Shown: piece after piece, positions 7,379-15,859 of the stretch
Numbering within the stretch: position 1 is the stretch's first letter
Layout of the letters: each line of letters opens with the position of its first letter
DNA from: Acidimicrobiia bacterium
Lineage (GTDB): Bacteria; Actinomycetota; Acidimicrobiia; Acidimicrobiales; Bin134
Assembly: GCA_022825005.1 (NCBI GenBank)
Contig: JAJDYU010000035.1
Location: forward strand, 1-49,158
DNA length: 49,158 nucleotides
Reading direction: 5' to 3'
Notes under the pieces: model-generated
Told to the model about the DNA's origin: nothing
Database searches by the model: none
Seen by the model: the letters and a program-made list of their open reading frames with translations, nothing else
Position numbers and translations under genes: made by a program

Positions 7379-8218
7379 GCTGCCGCAGGCGACACCCCCC
7401 AACCGCCGCCCCGGACCATCCCGTTCGCCGATCCGGAGTCCACCACCCGGGTGATGCTGATTGCTTCGGGCAAGGGCGGCGTGGGCAAATCGTCGGTCAC
7501 GGTGAATCTAGGGGTGGCTCTAGCCGCCGCCGGGCATCGAACCGCGGTGGTGGATGCCGACGTGTGGGGCTTCTCCGTGCCTCGGATGCTGGGCATCGGC
7601 CAAGAACCGCAAATGGTTGGCGACATGATCGCGCCTCCTGAGGCCCATGGCGTGCGATGCATCTCCATGGGGTTTTTTGCCGAAGAAAACCAAGCGGTGA
7701 TTTGGCGGGGCCCCATGCTCCACAAGGCGCTGGAGCAGTTTCTCACCGATGTTGCCTGGGATGATCCCGATTTCCTGCTGGTGGACCTGCCGCCGGGCAC
7801 CGGCGACATATCCATCTCGTTGGCCCAATTCCTGCCCCGCTCTGAGGTCTACGTGGTTACCACCCCCCAACCAGCCGCTCAGCGGGTGGCTCAGCGGGCC
7901 GCGTATATGGCTGAGAAGGTCAATCTCACCGTGCGCGGGGTTATAGAGAACATGAGCTGGTTCACTGGCGACGACGGCAAGCGGTATGAGTTGTTCGGCG
8001 CGGGGGGAGGCCAAGAACTGGCCGACCAACTTGAAGTGCCATTGATCGGGCAGGTGCCGCTGATTCCCGCCCTGCGAGAGGGAGCTGACGAAGGCCGGCC
8101 AATCGCGGCAGAGGCTCCAGATTCCGAAGCCGGTCGGGCATTTTCGGCCATGGCAGCTCATTTGGTGGACAACCCCCCGCCTCGGCGCATTTACCGCCCG
8201 GAGCTAAAGATCAACTAA
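7376..8218 (+). CDS. mrp: Mrp/NBP35-family Fe-S carrier ATPase
   Basis: A 280-residue P-loop ATPase that delivers or assembles Fe-S clusters. It has the deviant Walker A IASGKGGVGKSSVTVNLG near residue 30, VVDADVWGFSVPRMLG, VDLPPGTGDISISLAQ, TTPQPAAQRVAQRAA, and FGAGGGQELADQL. There is no N-terminal DUF59 domain. The CxxC pair that many Mrp proteins carry after ENMS is absent: the sequence runs ENMSWFTGDDGKRYELFG. Cys-less Mrp proteins are known in actinobacteria (the M. tuberculosis homologue), so this is not a defect by itself. The leaderless ATG start is supported by TAATCT. It is divergent from the cysteine desulfurase. Confidence 0.9.
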   Translation: MAAAGDTPQPPPRTIPFADPESTTRVMLIASGKGGVGKSSVTVNLGVALAAAGHRTAVVDADVWGFSVPRMLGIGQEPQMVGDMIAPPEAHGVRCISMGFFAEENQAVIWRGPMLHKALEQFLTDVAWDDPDFLLVDLPPGTGDISISLAQFLPRSEVYVVTTPQPAAQRVAQRAAYMAEKVNLTVRGVIENMSWFTGDDGKRYELFGAGGGQELADQLEVPLIGQVPLIPALREGADEGRPIAAEAPDSEAGRAFSAMAAHLVDNPPPRRIYRPELKIN

Positions 8219-8240
8219 TTCGAGTCCAAGGAGTGAATCA

Positions 8241-8471
8241 ATGAACGTCCGTATCGGCGTGATCCGCAGCCAGAAGGAGATCGAAGTGGAGATGGACCCC
8301 GACTCCGATTTGGAGTCGGTGAAGAAGGCCATCACCACGGGTCTGGCATCGGGCGAGATGCTGTGGCTCACCGACAGTCGGGGCCGCGAGGTGGGCGTGC
8401 CTGCCGCCAGCGTGGCCTACGTGGAGCTCGACCCCTCATCGGCCAGTCGGTCCATCGGCTTCGGAGGCTGA
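8241..8471 (+). CDS. DUF3107 family protein
   Basis: A 76-residue protein matching DUF3107: MNVRIGVIRSQKEIEVEM, then ITTGLASGEMLWLTDSRGRE and VPAASVAYVELD. The family is small, actinobacterial and of unknown function. AAGGAG about eight bases before ATG 8241 is one of the few clear ribosome-binding sites here. It lies 22 bases after mrp and is probably co-transcribed with it. No membrane segment or catalytic motif is visible. Confidence 0.9.
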   Translation: MNVRIGVIRSQKEIEVEMDPDSDLESVKKAITTGLASGEMLWLTDSRGREVGVPAASVAYVELDPSSASRSIGFGG

Positions 8472-8497
8472 TTCGGCCCGGGCCGTAGACTCAGGCA

Positions 8498-9988
8498 ATG
8501 GCGAGCCTGGAGGAATTGGCCCCCGGTCTGGCCAAGTCGCGCCTGAATCACCTCCAGCGGCTCATGCGGACATGGGCGCCGCTGGCTGACATCTCCTTTG
8601 CCGACCTGCTGCTATATGTGCCCGCCGGCCAGACCACAGAAATCCCGGCGAGCTACGCCATCGCAGGACAGATCCGACCCACCACGGCCCGCTCGATCCA
8701 TCGGAACAACCTGGTGGGGGAGGTGTACACCTCTGAGCAGCGTCCGCTGGTGGACGTGGCCTATCGGGAGGGGCGGATAACCGACGGCGGGCGGATCGGC
8801 TATGTCGACCAGCCACGCATCCGCACGCTGACCGTGCCGGTGAACTGCCATGGCGAGGTGGTGGCGGTAATGGCCCGGGAATTCGACCCCGACACCCAGC
8901 GCAACCCCGGTGAGCTGGAGATGAGCTACTTCAAGCTGTTCCGGCGGATGGCGGCCATGATCGCCGAGGGGGAGTACCCGTTCCCGGTAGACGACATCGA
9001 GACCGAGGAGTCTCCCCGGGTGGGAGACGGGCTGATGCTGCTCGACGCCTCAGGGCGAGTTCAGCTCACATCGCCCAACGCCGCCTCGGCGCTTCATCGC
9101 ATCGGCCTCCACAGCGACGTGGAGGGTCGCAGGCTGGTGGATGTCGGCTTGGAGCAGCGGGCTATCCGGGCCGCGTTCGCCTCCCGTCTGCCCCAGACCG
9201 AGGAGATCCAGCACGGAGATCGGGGCACCGTGGTGCTGCGCTGCCTTCCGCTGATCGGCAGGGGAGAGGTGACCGGCGCATTGGTGCTGATGCGGGATAT
9301 CTCCGAGTTGCGCCGCCGGGACCGGCTGCTGATGTCCAAGGACGCCACCATCGCCGAGATCCACCACCGGGTGAAGAACAACCTTCAGACGGTGTCCTCG
9401 CTGTTGCGCCTGCAAGGGCGCCGGGCCGTCGCTGCCGAGGCCCGGGATGCCATCGAGGAATCGGTGAGGCGCATCCGGGCTATCGCCATCGTCCACGAGA
9501 TTCTGTCGCGCGATGCCAGCAGCGACGTGCCATTTGTGGAGATCGTGCGGTCGCTGGTTCGCATGGTGGAGGAGGGGCTGACCGGTCCTGATCGGCCGGT
9601 GGAGTTCAAGGTAAGCGGTGATGCCGGTGAGCTGGCCGCCGATGTGGCCACGCCACTGGCGGTGGTGCTGAACGAGTGCTTGCAGAATGTGATGGACCAC
9701 GCCTATCCCGAGCCACCCGGCGGACAGGTGCGGATCGAGTTGGACAACGACGGCGATCGGGTGGAGGTTCGGGTTACCGACGACGGCGTAGGCCTGCCAC
9801 CGGGTTTTGACGTAGCCAGCGCCGATGGTTTGGGAATCGCCATCGTGAGGAATCTGGTGAGTGCCGATCTACGGGGGAGCATCACCATGAGCAACGGTGA
9901 GGGAGATCAGCCTCGTTGTGGAACCGTTGTGGAGGTGGCCATTCCCCTATTGGGGGCCGCTCCTCGACAGAGCGCTAAGCCAGGATGA
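8498..9988 (+). CDS. pdtaS: PdtaS-like sensor histidine kinase (HisKA_2/HWE type)
   Basis: A soluble 496-residue kinase. Residues 1-160 resemble the GAF-like sensory domain of PdtaS, residues 175-275 a PAS domain (GLMLLDASGRVQLTSPNA), and from 280 the HisKA_2 dimerisation domain with EIHHRVKNNLQTVSSLLRLQ (His289/His290). The ATPase domain has NECLQNVMDHAY (N box), VTDDGVGLPPGF (G1) and GLGIAIVRNLV (G2). PdtaS works with the RNA-binding response regulator PdtaR (ANTAR), which is not in this window. No membrane segment is visible, so it is cytosolic. TAGACT at 8486-8491 lies six bases before the ATG, which suggests a leaderless transcript separate from DUF3107. The 3' end overlaps the convergent whiB gene by 14 bases. 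Confidence 0.9.
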   Translation: MASLEELAPGLAKSRLNHLQRLMRTWAPLADISFADLLLYVPAGQTTEIPASYAIAGQIRPTTARSIHRNNLVGEVYTSEQRPLVDVAYREGRITDGGRIGYVDQPRIRTLTVPVNCHGEVVAVMAREFDPDTQRNPGELEMSYFKLFRRMAAMIAEGEYPFPVDDIETEESPRVGDGLMLLDASGRVQLTSPNAASALHRIGLHSDVEGRRLVDVGLEQRAIRAAFASRLPQTEEIQHGDRGTVVLRCLPLIGRGEVTGALVLMRDISELRRRDRLLMSKDATIAEIHHRVKNNLQTVSSLLRLQGRRAVAAEARDAIEESVRRIRAIAIVHEILSRDASSDVPFVEIVRSLVRMVEEGLTGPDRPVEFKVSGDAGELAADVATPLAVVLNECLQNVMDHAYPEPPGGQVRIELDNDGDRVEVRVTDDGVGLPPGFDVASADGLGIAIVRNLVSADLRGSITMSNGEGDQPRCGTVVEVAIPLLGAAPRQSAKPG

Positions 9989-10280
9989 TGGCCGCCTCGC
10001 GCTGCTCGGCCACCCAGCGGCGACGGAGCAGGCGGCGCTCATCTTCAGAGGTTCCGCCCCAGATACCCGAGTCTTGGTTGGTGGCCAATGCGAACTCCAA
10101 GCAGTCGCTTTTGGCGTCGCAGGCCTGGCACACCACCTTGGCCGACTCAATCTGCTCAAGCGCCAGCCCGGTGCTGCCTACCGGGAAGAACAGGTCGGGA
10201 TCGGTGTCGCGACAGGCGGCTTGGCACCGCCAATCATCCGCACCGTTTTCAAATCTCTCCAGCAAAGTCTTCGATATCAC
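9975..10280 (-). CDS. WhiB-family transcriptional regulator
   Basis: A 101-residue WhiB-like [4Fe-4S] protein. Cluster ligands are Cys23 (AACRDTDPDLFFP), Cys51, Cys54 and Cys60 (VVCQACDAKSDCLEFAL); Cys19 is an extra cysteine. The turn motif is DSGIWGGTSEDERR, followed by the basic tail LLRRRW that contacts DNA or the sigma factor. The pattern is closest to the short WhiB1/WhiB2-type proteins; I cannot assign a paralogue. The start GTG 10280 gives about 15 residues before the usual DWR start. TATCCT on the minus strand (10290-10295) lies nine bases upstream, compatible with a nearly leaderless message. Confidence 0.93.
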   Translation of the reverse strand: MISKTLLERFENGADDWRCQAACRDTDPDLFFPVGSTGLALEQIESAKVVCQACDAKSDCLEFALATNQDSGIWGGTSEDERRLLRRRWVAEQREAAIILA

Positions 10281-10327
10281 GCGGGCACAAGGATAGGGGT
10301 GGTCTACTGGTGTGGCAAGAGGGGCTT

Positions 10328-10390
10328 ATGGTGAACATGTTTATTGCTGATAATCGTGTTGTGATTGTGGGGGAGTTCTCATGCGGGTGA
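10328..10390 (+). other. Possible upstream ORF overlapping the glycerophosphodiesterase start
   Basis: A 20-codon frame from ATG 10328 (MVNMFIADNRVVIVG...) stops at 10388-10390, inside the first codons of the next gene. It overlaps that start out of frame, so translation of one could affect the other. It has no clear ribosome-binding site and may be chance. Confidence 0.25.
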
Positions 10391-11088
10391 TCGCTCATCG
10401 GGGGGCCTCGCAAGCTGAGCGAGAGAACACGCTGGAGGCATTCCGCGTCGCGGTCGCGCTCCATGCCGACGGAGTTGAGTTGGACGTGAGGCGCACAGCC
10501 AACGACGTGCTGGTGGTACACCACGACGCCCACTTAGCCGACGGCCGGGCCATCATTGATCTGCACGACGACGAGCTGCCCGACTGGGTGCCAACGCTGG
10601 CCGAGGTCATGGACGTGTGCCAGGAGCCGGCCTCCGAGCGGGACTTTGTGATCAACATCGAGATCAAGAGCGCGCCCAATGATCCCGATTACGACGCCGA
10701 GCACCAAGTGTCGGCCGCGGTGGCCGGGTTGGTGCTCGGGTGGGGAATCGGAGAGCACCTCGGAGAGGTGATCGTGTCGTCGTTCGACATGGAGGCCCTC
10801 GACCGGATCAGGGCCATCGACCCCAGCATTCCCACCGCCTACCTGACCTTCGAGGTGCTGGCCCCTGAGCTACTGGTGAACCGGGTGATCGCGGCCAGCC
10901 ACAGCGCCATCCACCCCTACTTCGCCTCAACCAGCAAAGCCCTCGTCGACGCCGCCCACGCCGCCGGCATCGAGGTCAACGTGTGGACCGTCAACGAGCC
11001 CGACCAAATCGCCCAACTAGCCGCCATAGGCGCCGACGCGGTCATCACCGACGTCCCCGACGTCGCCCGCGAAGTGCTGGGGAATTAG
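10381..11088 (+). CDS. Glycerophosphodiester phosphodiesterase
   Basis: A 235-residue TIM-barrel GDPD of the UgpQ type that releases sn-glycerol 3-phosphate from glycerophosphodiesters. It has MRVIAHRGASQAERENTLEAF (catalytic His and Arg), VELDVRRTANDVLVVHHD (Glu/Asp metal ligands and second catalytic His), INIEIKS and the C-terminal VNVWTVNEPDQ. There is no signal peptide, so it is cytosolic. GGGGGAG at 10369-10375 is a strong ribosome-binding site five bases before ATG 10381. It ends with a four-base overlap of stops with the convergent lipid kinase gene, suggesting a lipid-turnover neighbourhood. Confidence 0.92.
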   Translation: MRVIAHRGASQAERENTLEAFRVAVALHADGVELDVRRTANDVLVVHHDAHLADGRAIIDLHDDELPDWVPTLAEVMDVCQEPASERDFVINIEIKSAPNDPDYDAEHQVSAAVAGLVLGWGIGEHLGEVIVSSFDMEALDRIRAIDPSIPTAYLTFEVLAPELLVNRVIAASHSAIHPYFASTSKALVDAAHAAGIEVNVWTVNEPDQIAQLAAIGADAVITDVPDVAREVLGN

Positions 11089-12002
11089 CCCAGCGGCAGG
11101 GCTAGGGCCAGGGCGTTGGCGGCATGGTGGAACTCTAGGCGGGTGGTTTCGCCTAGGTAGTCGCCGTCGAGCTGGTAGGGGAAGGGGGTGTCGCTGGCCA
11201 CCACGGCGCTAGTAACTCCGTTGCGGGAGTGGACGTGGCGGTGGGCGGTGACCGGGGGGCCGTAGCCCAGGGCGCTGGCTGCCGTCCGAAGGAGCCTGCT
11301 CGCCCGCAGCGAGCGCACGGTGACCAGCGATAGGGGCACATCCAGGGTGGTGTCGGGCATCACGTCGAAGGGGCGCGAGCCCAGGTAGGTATAGGGATTG
11401 GTGTTCAGGCAGATGGCGAACTGGCCGGTCACCGCCTCGCCGTCGGCGTGGTAGACGGTGAATCGGGGACGCGAACGGTCGTAGTGGCGCAGCCAGGTGT
11501 CAACCGCGGCGAAGGCGAACAGGGCGTGGTTGGCATAGCGCTTCAGGCCGGCTCTCCGCTCCACTTGCTGTACCACGGCGGCGTCGTACCCCACGCCGGC
11601 GTGGAACAGGAAATATCGGCCGTTCACCTGCCCCAGGCCCACTCGCTTGATGTGGCCGGCGGCCAGCGTCTCCAACAGCATGGCGGCCGCCTCCACCGGA
11701 TCGTCGGGCAGACCGATGGTGCGGGCGAACACGTTGGTCGACCCTCCCGGCAGGGGGGCCAGCGCGACATCGGAGCCGGCAAGCCCGTTGATGGCCTCGT
11801 TCAGGGTCCCGTCGCCCCCCAGCACCGCCACCGCGTCGCAGCCGTCGGCCACCGCCCCGTGGGCCAGGCGCGAGGCGTGGCCCCGACGATGGGTGGCGGC
11901 CAGGGTCACCTCGTGGTCGGCGGCCAGCGCCTTTTGGATTACAACCTGAGTCCGGGCCGTGACCGACGAAGCGTGAGGGTTTACGAGGAGGAGGACTTTC
12001 AG
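11085..12002 (-). CDS. Diacylglycerol kinase-like lipid kinase, probable CTG start
   Basis: A protein of the DAGK catalytic/YegS-BmrU family. It has the nucleotide-binding VAVLGGDGTLNEAINGL, LPGGSTNVFARTIG and the C-terminal LDGDYLGETT substrate motif. The first ATG/GTG/TTG is GTG 11909, but upstream codons continue the family match with LKVLLLVNPHASS, the normal first strand. These 31 extra codons run back to CTG 12002, and an in-frame TAA lies two codons before it, so CTG is the only near-cognate start giving a complete domain. TAGCGT and TTCGAC upstream place the transcription start at or next to the CTG. Length from CTG is 305 residues, normal for the family. It may phosphorylate diacylglycerol or a related lipid. 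Confidence 0.85.
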   Translation of the reverse strand: MKVLLLVNPHASSVTARTQVVIQKALAADHEVTLAATHRRGHASRLAHGAVADGCDAVAVLGGDGTLNEAINGLAGSDVALAPLPGGSTNVFARTIGLPDDPVEAAAMLLETLAAGHIKRVGLGQVNGRYFLFHAGVGYDAAVVQQVERRAGLKRYANHALFAFAAVDTWLRHYDRSRPRFTVYHADGEAVTGQFAICLNTNPYTYLGSRPFDVMPDTTLDVPLSLVTVRSLRASRLLRTAASALGYGPPVTAHRHVHSRNGVTSAVVASDTPFPYQLDGDYLGETTRLEFHHAANALALALPLG

Positions 12003-12009
12003 GCCTTAA

Positions 12010-12037
12010 ACGCTACCGCCTTCGCCTCGAAGTCGAA
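12010..12037 (-). promoter_or_regulatory. Promoter of the lipid kinase gene
   Basis: On the minus strand, TTCGAC (12032-12037) and TAGCGT (12010-12015) are 16 bases apart. TAGCGT ends seven bases before the CTG start at 12002, so a leaderless message is predicted. Confidence 0.5.
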
Positions 12038-12085
12038 AAAACGCGATTGACGGGAATTGCCTCACTTCTTCGGCCCCGTTTGGTT

Positions 12086-12114
12086 TTGCACCTTTGGGGT
12101 CGAGTGGGAGAATT
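12086..12114 (+). promoter_or_regulatory. Promoter candidate of etfBA
   Basis: TTGCAC (12086-12091) and AGAATT (12109-12114) are 17 bases apart, and ATG 12122 follows seven bases later. GGGAG at 12106-12110 is 11 bases from the ATG, too far for a good ribosome-binding site, so leaderless initiation is more likely. Confidence 0.45.
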
Positions 12115-12121
12115 GCACGCT

Positions 12122-12901
12122 ATGGACATTGTGGTCTGTGTGAAACAAATCCCCGATCCGGCCGATCCAGGGGAGTTAGATCCGGAAACCAAGACCCTAA
12201 AGCGGGACATGAAGCTCATCTTGGACGAATCCGACTCCTACGGCGTCGAGATGGCCCTTCAGCTGCGCGATGCCGCCGGAGAGGGCGAGGTGACCCTGGT
12301 TTCGATGGCGCCCAATGAAGAGGTGAACGGTCTGCGCTCCGCGCTGGCTATGGGGGCCGACAAGGCCATCCTGGTCAGCGACGAGGCATTGGCCGGAACC
12401 GACGCCTTGGGCACGGCCCGGGTGCTGGCCGCGGCCATCGGCCGGGCTCAGGCCGATCTGATTCTGGCTGCCACCGAGTCGTCCGACGGCTACACCGGCA
12501 CGGTTCCCGAGCAGGTGGCCGAGCTGTTGGGCCTGCCGTCGGTCACCTTCGCCAAAGAGATCGAGGCCGAGAGCGGCGAGGTAGTGGTGAAGCGCCAAAC
12601 CGAGGACGGCTACGACGAGGTGCGGTGCCCGCTGCCCGCGGTGGTCTCGGTTACCGCCGGGGTGGTGGAGCCCCGTTACCCGTCGTTCAAGGGCATCATG
12701 GCGGCCAAGTCCAAGCCGATGGACCAGGTGGGCGTGGCCGACCTGGGCATCAGCCCCGACCAGGTGGGCTGGGCCGGCGGCGGCCAGGAGATCACCGACG
12801 TCAGCCCCGCTCCTGAGCGGGAGGCCGGCGAGATCATCACCGACGAGGGCGACGCCCACGAGCGCATCATCGCCCTGCTCGAAGAGCTTCGGATCGTCTA
12901 A
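12122..12901 (+). CDS. etfB: Electron transfer flavoprotein beta subunit
   Basis: A 259-residue AMP-binding subunit of ETF, the soluble electron carrier from acyl-CoA and other dehydrogenases. Visible motifs are MDIVVCVKQIPDP, the nucleotide-binding stretch LAATESSDGYTGTVPEQVAELLG and the signature region VKRQTEDGYDEVRCPLPAVVSV. The frame is open upstream to TTG 12047, but the conserved N-terminus begins exactly at ATG 12122. It is followed after 23 bases by etfA, as is usual. No ETF-quinone oxidoreductase is in the window. Confidence 0.95.
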   Translation: MDIVVCVKQIPDPADPGELDPETKTLKRDMKLILDESDSYGVEMALQLRDAAGEGEVTLVSMAPNEEVNGLRSALAMGADKAILVSDEALAGTDALGTARVLAAAIGRAQADLILAATESSDGYTGTVPEQVAELLGLPSVTFAKEIEAESGEVVVKRQTEDGYDEVRCPLPAVVSVTAGVVEPRYPSFKGIMAAKSKPMDQVGVADLGISPDQVGWAGGGQEITDVSPAPEREAGEIITDEGDAHERIIALLEELRIV

Positions 12902-12924
12902 GAGCCGGGACGCTAGGAGACATC

Positions 12925-13887
12925 ATGGGAACCATTTGGGTTTATGCAGAGGCCTCGGGCGGCAAAGTCGCCTCGATCAGCCTGGAGTTGTTGACCAGGG
13001 CCCGCCAGCTGGCCGACACCGTGGAAGCGGTTGTGGGCGGCGACGGCGAGCCGGTGGCCGCCGAGCTCGGCGCCCACGGGGCGACCACGGTCCACGCCAC
13101 CGGCGATCTGGCCGGCGGCCTGGCCGGACCGGCGGTGGCCTCGGCCATGGCCTCGGCCATCGAGGCTGGCGCCGCCCCCGACGCGGTGCTGTTCGGCACC
13201 ACCTACGACGGCCGTGACGTGGCCGGTCGGCTCTCGGTGAAGCTGAACGCCCCAGTCATCACCAACATCGTCGAATTGGAGCAAGCCGACGGCGCCCTGG
13301 TCGGAACCGAGCCGGTATTCGGCGGCACCGTCAACGTGAGCACCCGGTTCAACGGGTCGGGCGTCGGGCTGTTCTTGGTCCGACCCAAGTCGTTCGCCGC
13401 CGAGGAGTCTGGCGGTGGCCCGGCCGCCGTGTCGGCTCTGCCGGTGCCCGATTTGGGCGCCACCGGTGCGGCCCGGGTGGTGGACCGCTTCGCCGAGGAG
13501 TCTTCGGGTCCCAAGCTGGACGAGGCCGGCGTGGTGGTCTCGGGCGGCCGGGGACTGGGCGAAGCCGAGAAGTACTCCATGATCGAGGACTTGGCCAGCA
13601 TCCTGGGCGGCGCGGCGGGCGCGTCGCGCGCCATTGTGGACGCCGGCTGGGTGCCCTACTCCCACCAGGTGGGCCAGACCGGCAAGGTGGTCAAGCCCGA
13701 CGTGTACGTGGCCTGCGGCATCTCCGGAGCCACCCAGCACATGGTGGGCATGAAGGGCTCCAAGAACATCATCGCCATCAACAAGGATGCCGAGGCGCCC
13801 ATCTTCGGGATTGCCGACCTCGGTGTGGTGGGCGATGTGCATAAGGTGCTGCCCAAGCTGATCGAGGCTCTGCAAGCTCGAGGCTGA
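12925..13887 (+). CDS. etfA: Electron transfer flavoprotein alpha subunit
   Basis: A 320-residue FAD-binding partner of EtfB. The C-terminal FAD domain shows [74 protein letters not shown] and [21 protein letters not shown] eight bases before ATG 12925 is a clear ribosome-binding site. A GC hairpin 9 bases after the stop probably ends the etfBA transcript. A long open frame on the opposite strand is a shadow of high-GC codon use. Confidence 0.95.
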   Translation: MGTIWVYAEASGGKVASISLELLTRARQLADTVEAVVGGDGEPVAAELGAHGATTVHATGDLAGGLAGPAVASAMASAIEAGAAPDAVLFGTTYDGRDVAGRLSVKLNAPVITNIVELEQADGALVGTEPVFGGTVNVSTRFNGSGVGLFLVRPKSFAAEESGGGPAAVSALPVPDLGATGAARVVDRFAEESSGPKLDEAGVVVSGGRGLGEAEKYSMIEDLASILGGAAGASRAIVDAGWVPYSHQVGQTGKVVKPDVYVACGISGATQHMVGMKGSKNIIAINKDAEAPIFGIADLGVVGDVHKVLPKLIEALQARG

Positions 13888-13895
13888 GCCGGGCT

Positions 13896-13911
13896 CGCCG
13901 CTCCGGCGGCG
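13896..13911. terminator. GC hairpin between convergent etfA and SCO1664-family gene
   Basis: Perfect 6-bp stem CGCCGC-TCCG-GCGGCG with a stable UCCG-type tetraloop, in the 42-base gap between two convergent stops. There is no T-tract; in high-GC actinobacteria such hairpins may still terminate in both directions. Confidence 0.5.
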
Positions 13912-13929
13912 TACACCCGACAGGGATCG

Positions 13930-14685
13930 CTAGACCAGGGGCCAGGGGTGGCGGCGGCCACTGGGGTCGACGGGGAAACGGCCCTCGCCGGCCAGAGCGG
14001 CGGCCCGCGTCAGCAGTGCGTCTTGTTCGAGCAAGGTGAGCAGGCCCCGCAATTCGGGGGGCAGGCCATCGTCCAGCAGGCGAACCACATCTTCGGCCAG
14101 ATCGTCGGGCAGCGGCTCTCCGGCCCATTCCCAGATCACCGTGCGCAATTTGAACTCACAATGGAACGACAGGCCGTTGTCGATGCCATAGAGCCGCCCG
14201 TCATGGCCCAACAGGATGTGGCCGCCCTTGCGGTCGGTGCTGTTGATGATGAAGTCGAACGCGCACAGCCGTTGGAACCACCGATGGTGGGCCGACTCCT
14301 CCCGCAGGGTGAAGTAGTGCTCGTCGTAGTCGGTGGGCACATAGAGCTGCACCGAGCCCTCGCCCAGCGGACCGTCTCTGAGCACCGTGGGCGGAATCAG
14401 ATCCCATCCCAGGGCGCGGGACAGCTCAAATGCGGCGGTCTCCCGCTTGTGGAGCCCGGCGGGGAAGTCCCATAGAGGCCGCTCGCCCTTCACCGGCTTG
14501 TAAACCCCTTGGACGATGGGGGATTCGGGGGAGTGGACGTCTACCAGAAACGTCATATTGGAGCTCCAGGGCATCCGCCCCAGAACGTCCAATTCGCCCG
14601 AGGCCAGGATTTCGAATGCGTCGGCGTCTTCGAGCTCGGGCCGCTCGCGAAACGGCGATTCGGCATCCGGCTGGGGGGAGCTCAT
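13930..14685 (-). CDS. SCO1664 family protein (PI3/PI4-kinase-like fold)
   Basis: A 251-residue member of the actinobacterial SCO1664 family (TIGR03843). It has [37 protein letters not shown] (kinase-like lysine), [22 protein letters not shown] with an Asp-rich loop and [11 protein letters not shown], resembling the catalytic and metal loops of phosphatidylinositol-kinase-like proteins. Function is unknown. The start is ATG 14683-14685, sharing one base with the stop of the upstream DUF3090 gene; an open extension to 14745 only shadows that gene. It is third in a tightly coupled operon with the MSMEG_4193-type phosphomutase and DUF3090, which occur together in many actinobacteria. Confidence 0.88.
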   Translation of the reverse strand: MSSPQPDAESPFRERPELEDADAFEILASGELDVLGRMPWSSNMTFLVDVHSPESPIVQGVYKPVKGERPLWDFPAGLHKRETAAFELSRALGWDLIPPTVLRDGPLGEGSVQLYVPTDYDEHYFTLREESAHHRWFQRLCAFDFIINSTDRKGGHILLGHDGRLYGIDNGLSFHCEFKLRTVIWEWAGEPLPDDLAEDVVRLLDDGLPPELRGLLTLLEQDALLTRAAALAGEGRFPVDPSGRRHPWPLV

Positions 14686-15176
14686 CAGTTGGAGCAGGGG
14701 CACCAAGTGCCGTCGTCGTTGAGCGGAGCACCGCAGTACCGGCACGGCGGGCGACCTGAGGCCACCACCTGTCGGGCCCGGGCGACGAAGCCGGCCACCT
14801 GGCTTCGGGTGATGCGGAACCGGGCGGTGGCCAGGTCGTCGTCCTCCTCCTGGGAGGGCATCTCCGTGGCCATTATCAGCATGCGATCGGCATCGGCGTC
14901 ATAGCCGATACCGATTTCGCCCACCGTCCATTCCGCTTCCAACGGGTCGATGAGGCCGATGTCGGCCTCCGGCACGATGGAGTCGGGATCGTCGCTGATC
15001 TCCTTAAGCGCCCCGTCCAGGTATTCCGCCAGGGCGGCCACCTGCTGCTTTTCCACCTTGAGCGATACCAGCGTGCCGGTGACTCCGGCCTGGAGATAGA
15101 ACACCCGCTGGCCGGGAGGGCCGATGGTGCCCACCGTGAAGTGCTCGAGATCGTTCAGGTCGAATGACGCGCTCAT
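14685..15176 (-). CDS. DUF3090 family protein
   Basis: A 163-residue DUF3090 protein (TIGR03847) of unknown function. It begins MSASFDLNDLEHFTVGTIGPPGQRVFYLQA and has LVSLKVEKQQVAALAEYLD. Near the C-terminus, ARQVVASGRPPCRYCGAPL and DGTWCPCSN carry a CxxC...CxC set that could bind zinc. ATGA overlaps the phosphomutase stop. Codon use and coupling suggest a complex or pathway with its two neighbours. Confidence 0.9.
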   Translation of the reverse strand: MSASFDLNDLEHFTVGTIGPPGQRVFYLQAGVTGTLVSLKVEKQQVAALAEYLDGALKEISDDPDSIVPEADIGLIDPLEAEWTVGEIGIGYDADADRMLIMATEMPSQEEDDDLATARFRITRSQVAGFVARARQVVASGRPPCRYCGAPLNDDGTWCPCSN

Positions 15177-15817
15177 GACGGTACGAGGGCCTTCAAATCA
15201 GATGTGCTGTTGACGGCCAGAACCAGCGGGCCGTCGTCGCTGTAGAGGATGGCGGTGATCGAACAGGGCGAGACCACGATCCGCTGGAACATGTCCAGGT
15301 GGGCGCCCGAGGCATGTGAGACCGCCGCCTTGATGGTGTCGGCGTGCGAAACCGCCACCACCGTCGCACCGGGGTGGCGGGCCACCAGGGACTGCACCGC
15401 GTCGGTCATCCGGGTCTGCATCTCAGAAAACGACTCTCCTCCGGGAAACCGGAAGCTGCTGGGGGTGCGCTGCACTTGGCGCCAGTCGCGGCGGCGGCGC
15501 AGGTCGCTGAGGCGGCGGCCGGTCCAGCGCCCGAAATCGCATTCGTTGAGGCTGTCGAGCACCCGAACCCGCCGGCCCACTTCCCGGGCGATGGGGGCGG
15601 CGGTCTCCCGGGCCCGCTCCATGGGCGAGGCGTACACCGCTCCGATGCGTTTCGGGCCCAGGGCGGCAATGCGGGCGGCGGCCTGCTCGGCCTGTTCTCG
15701 ACCCCGGTCGCTGAGGTGCAGACCCGGCGCCCGACCGGGCAGCACTGCGCCGGTGGTGGGGGTCTGGCCGTGGCGCACGAACAACACCAAGGTGGGTTTG
15801 CGGGTCTTACTGGCCAT
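15173..15817 (-). CDS. MSMEG_4193-type histidine phosphatase/phosphomutase
   Basis: A 214-residue member of the histidine phosphatase superfamily, matching the actinobacterial MSMEG_4193 group (TIGR03848). The catalytic RHG is in VLFVRHGQTPTTG near residue 14, YASPMERARETA carries the conserved Arg, LNECDFGRWTGRRLSDL the Glu, and VVAVSHADTIKAAVSHASG the second His. The physiological substrate is unknown; cofactor-dependent phosphoglycerate mutase activity is not implied by the fold alone. It is first in the operon, divergent from the uracil-DNA glycosylase gene with only 42 bases between starts. Confidence 0.9.
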   Translation of the reverse strand: MASKTRKPTLVLFVRHGQTPTTGAVLPGRAPGLHLSDRGREQAEQAAARIAALGPKRIGAVYASPMERARETAAPIAREVGRRVRVLDSLNECDFGRWTGRRLSDLRRRRDWRQVQRTPSSFRFPGGESFSEMQTRMTDAVQSLVARHPGATVVAVSHADTIKAAVSHASGAHLDMFQRIVVSPCSITAILYSDDGPLVLAVNSTSDLKALVPS

Positions 15818-15859
15818 TTGCTCTCTGGAATCTGCATCTAGGTGTCGTTGCCTTAGTAC

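Noticed and set aside
7970..8010. Loss of the CxxC motif in Mrp as a sign of inactivation
   Set aside because: Actinobacterial Mrp homologues, including the mycobacterial one, also lack it, and the ATPase motifs are intact.
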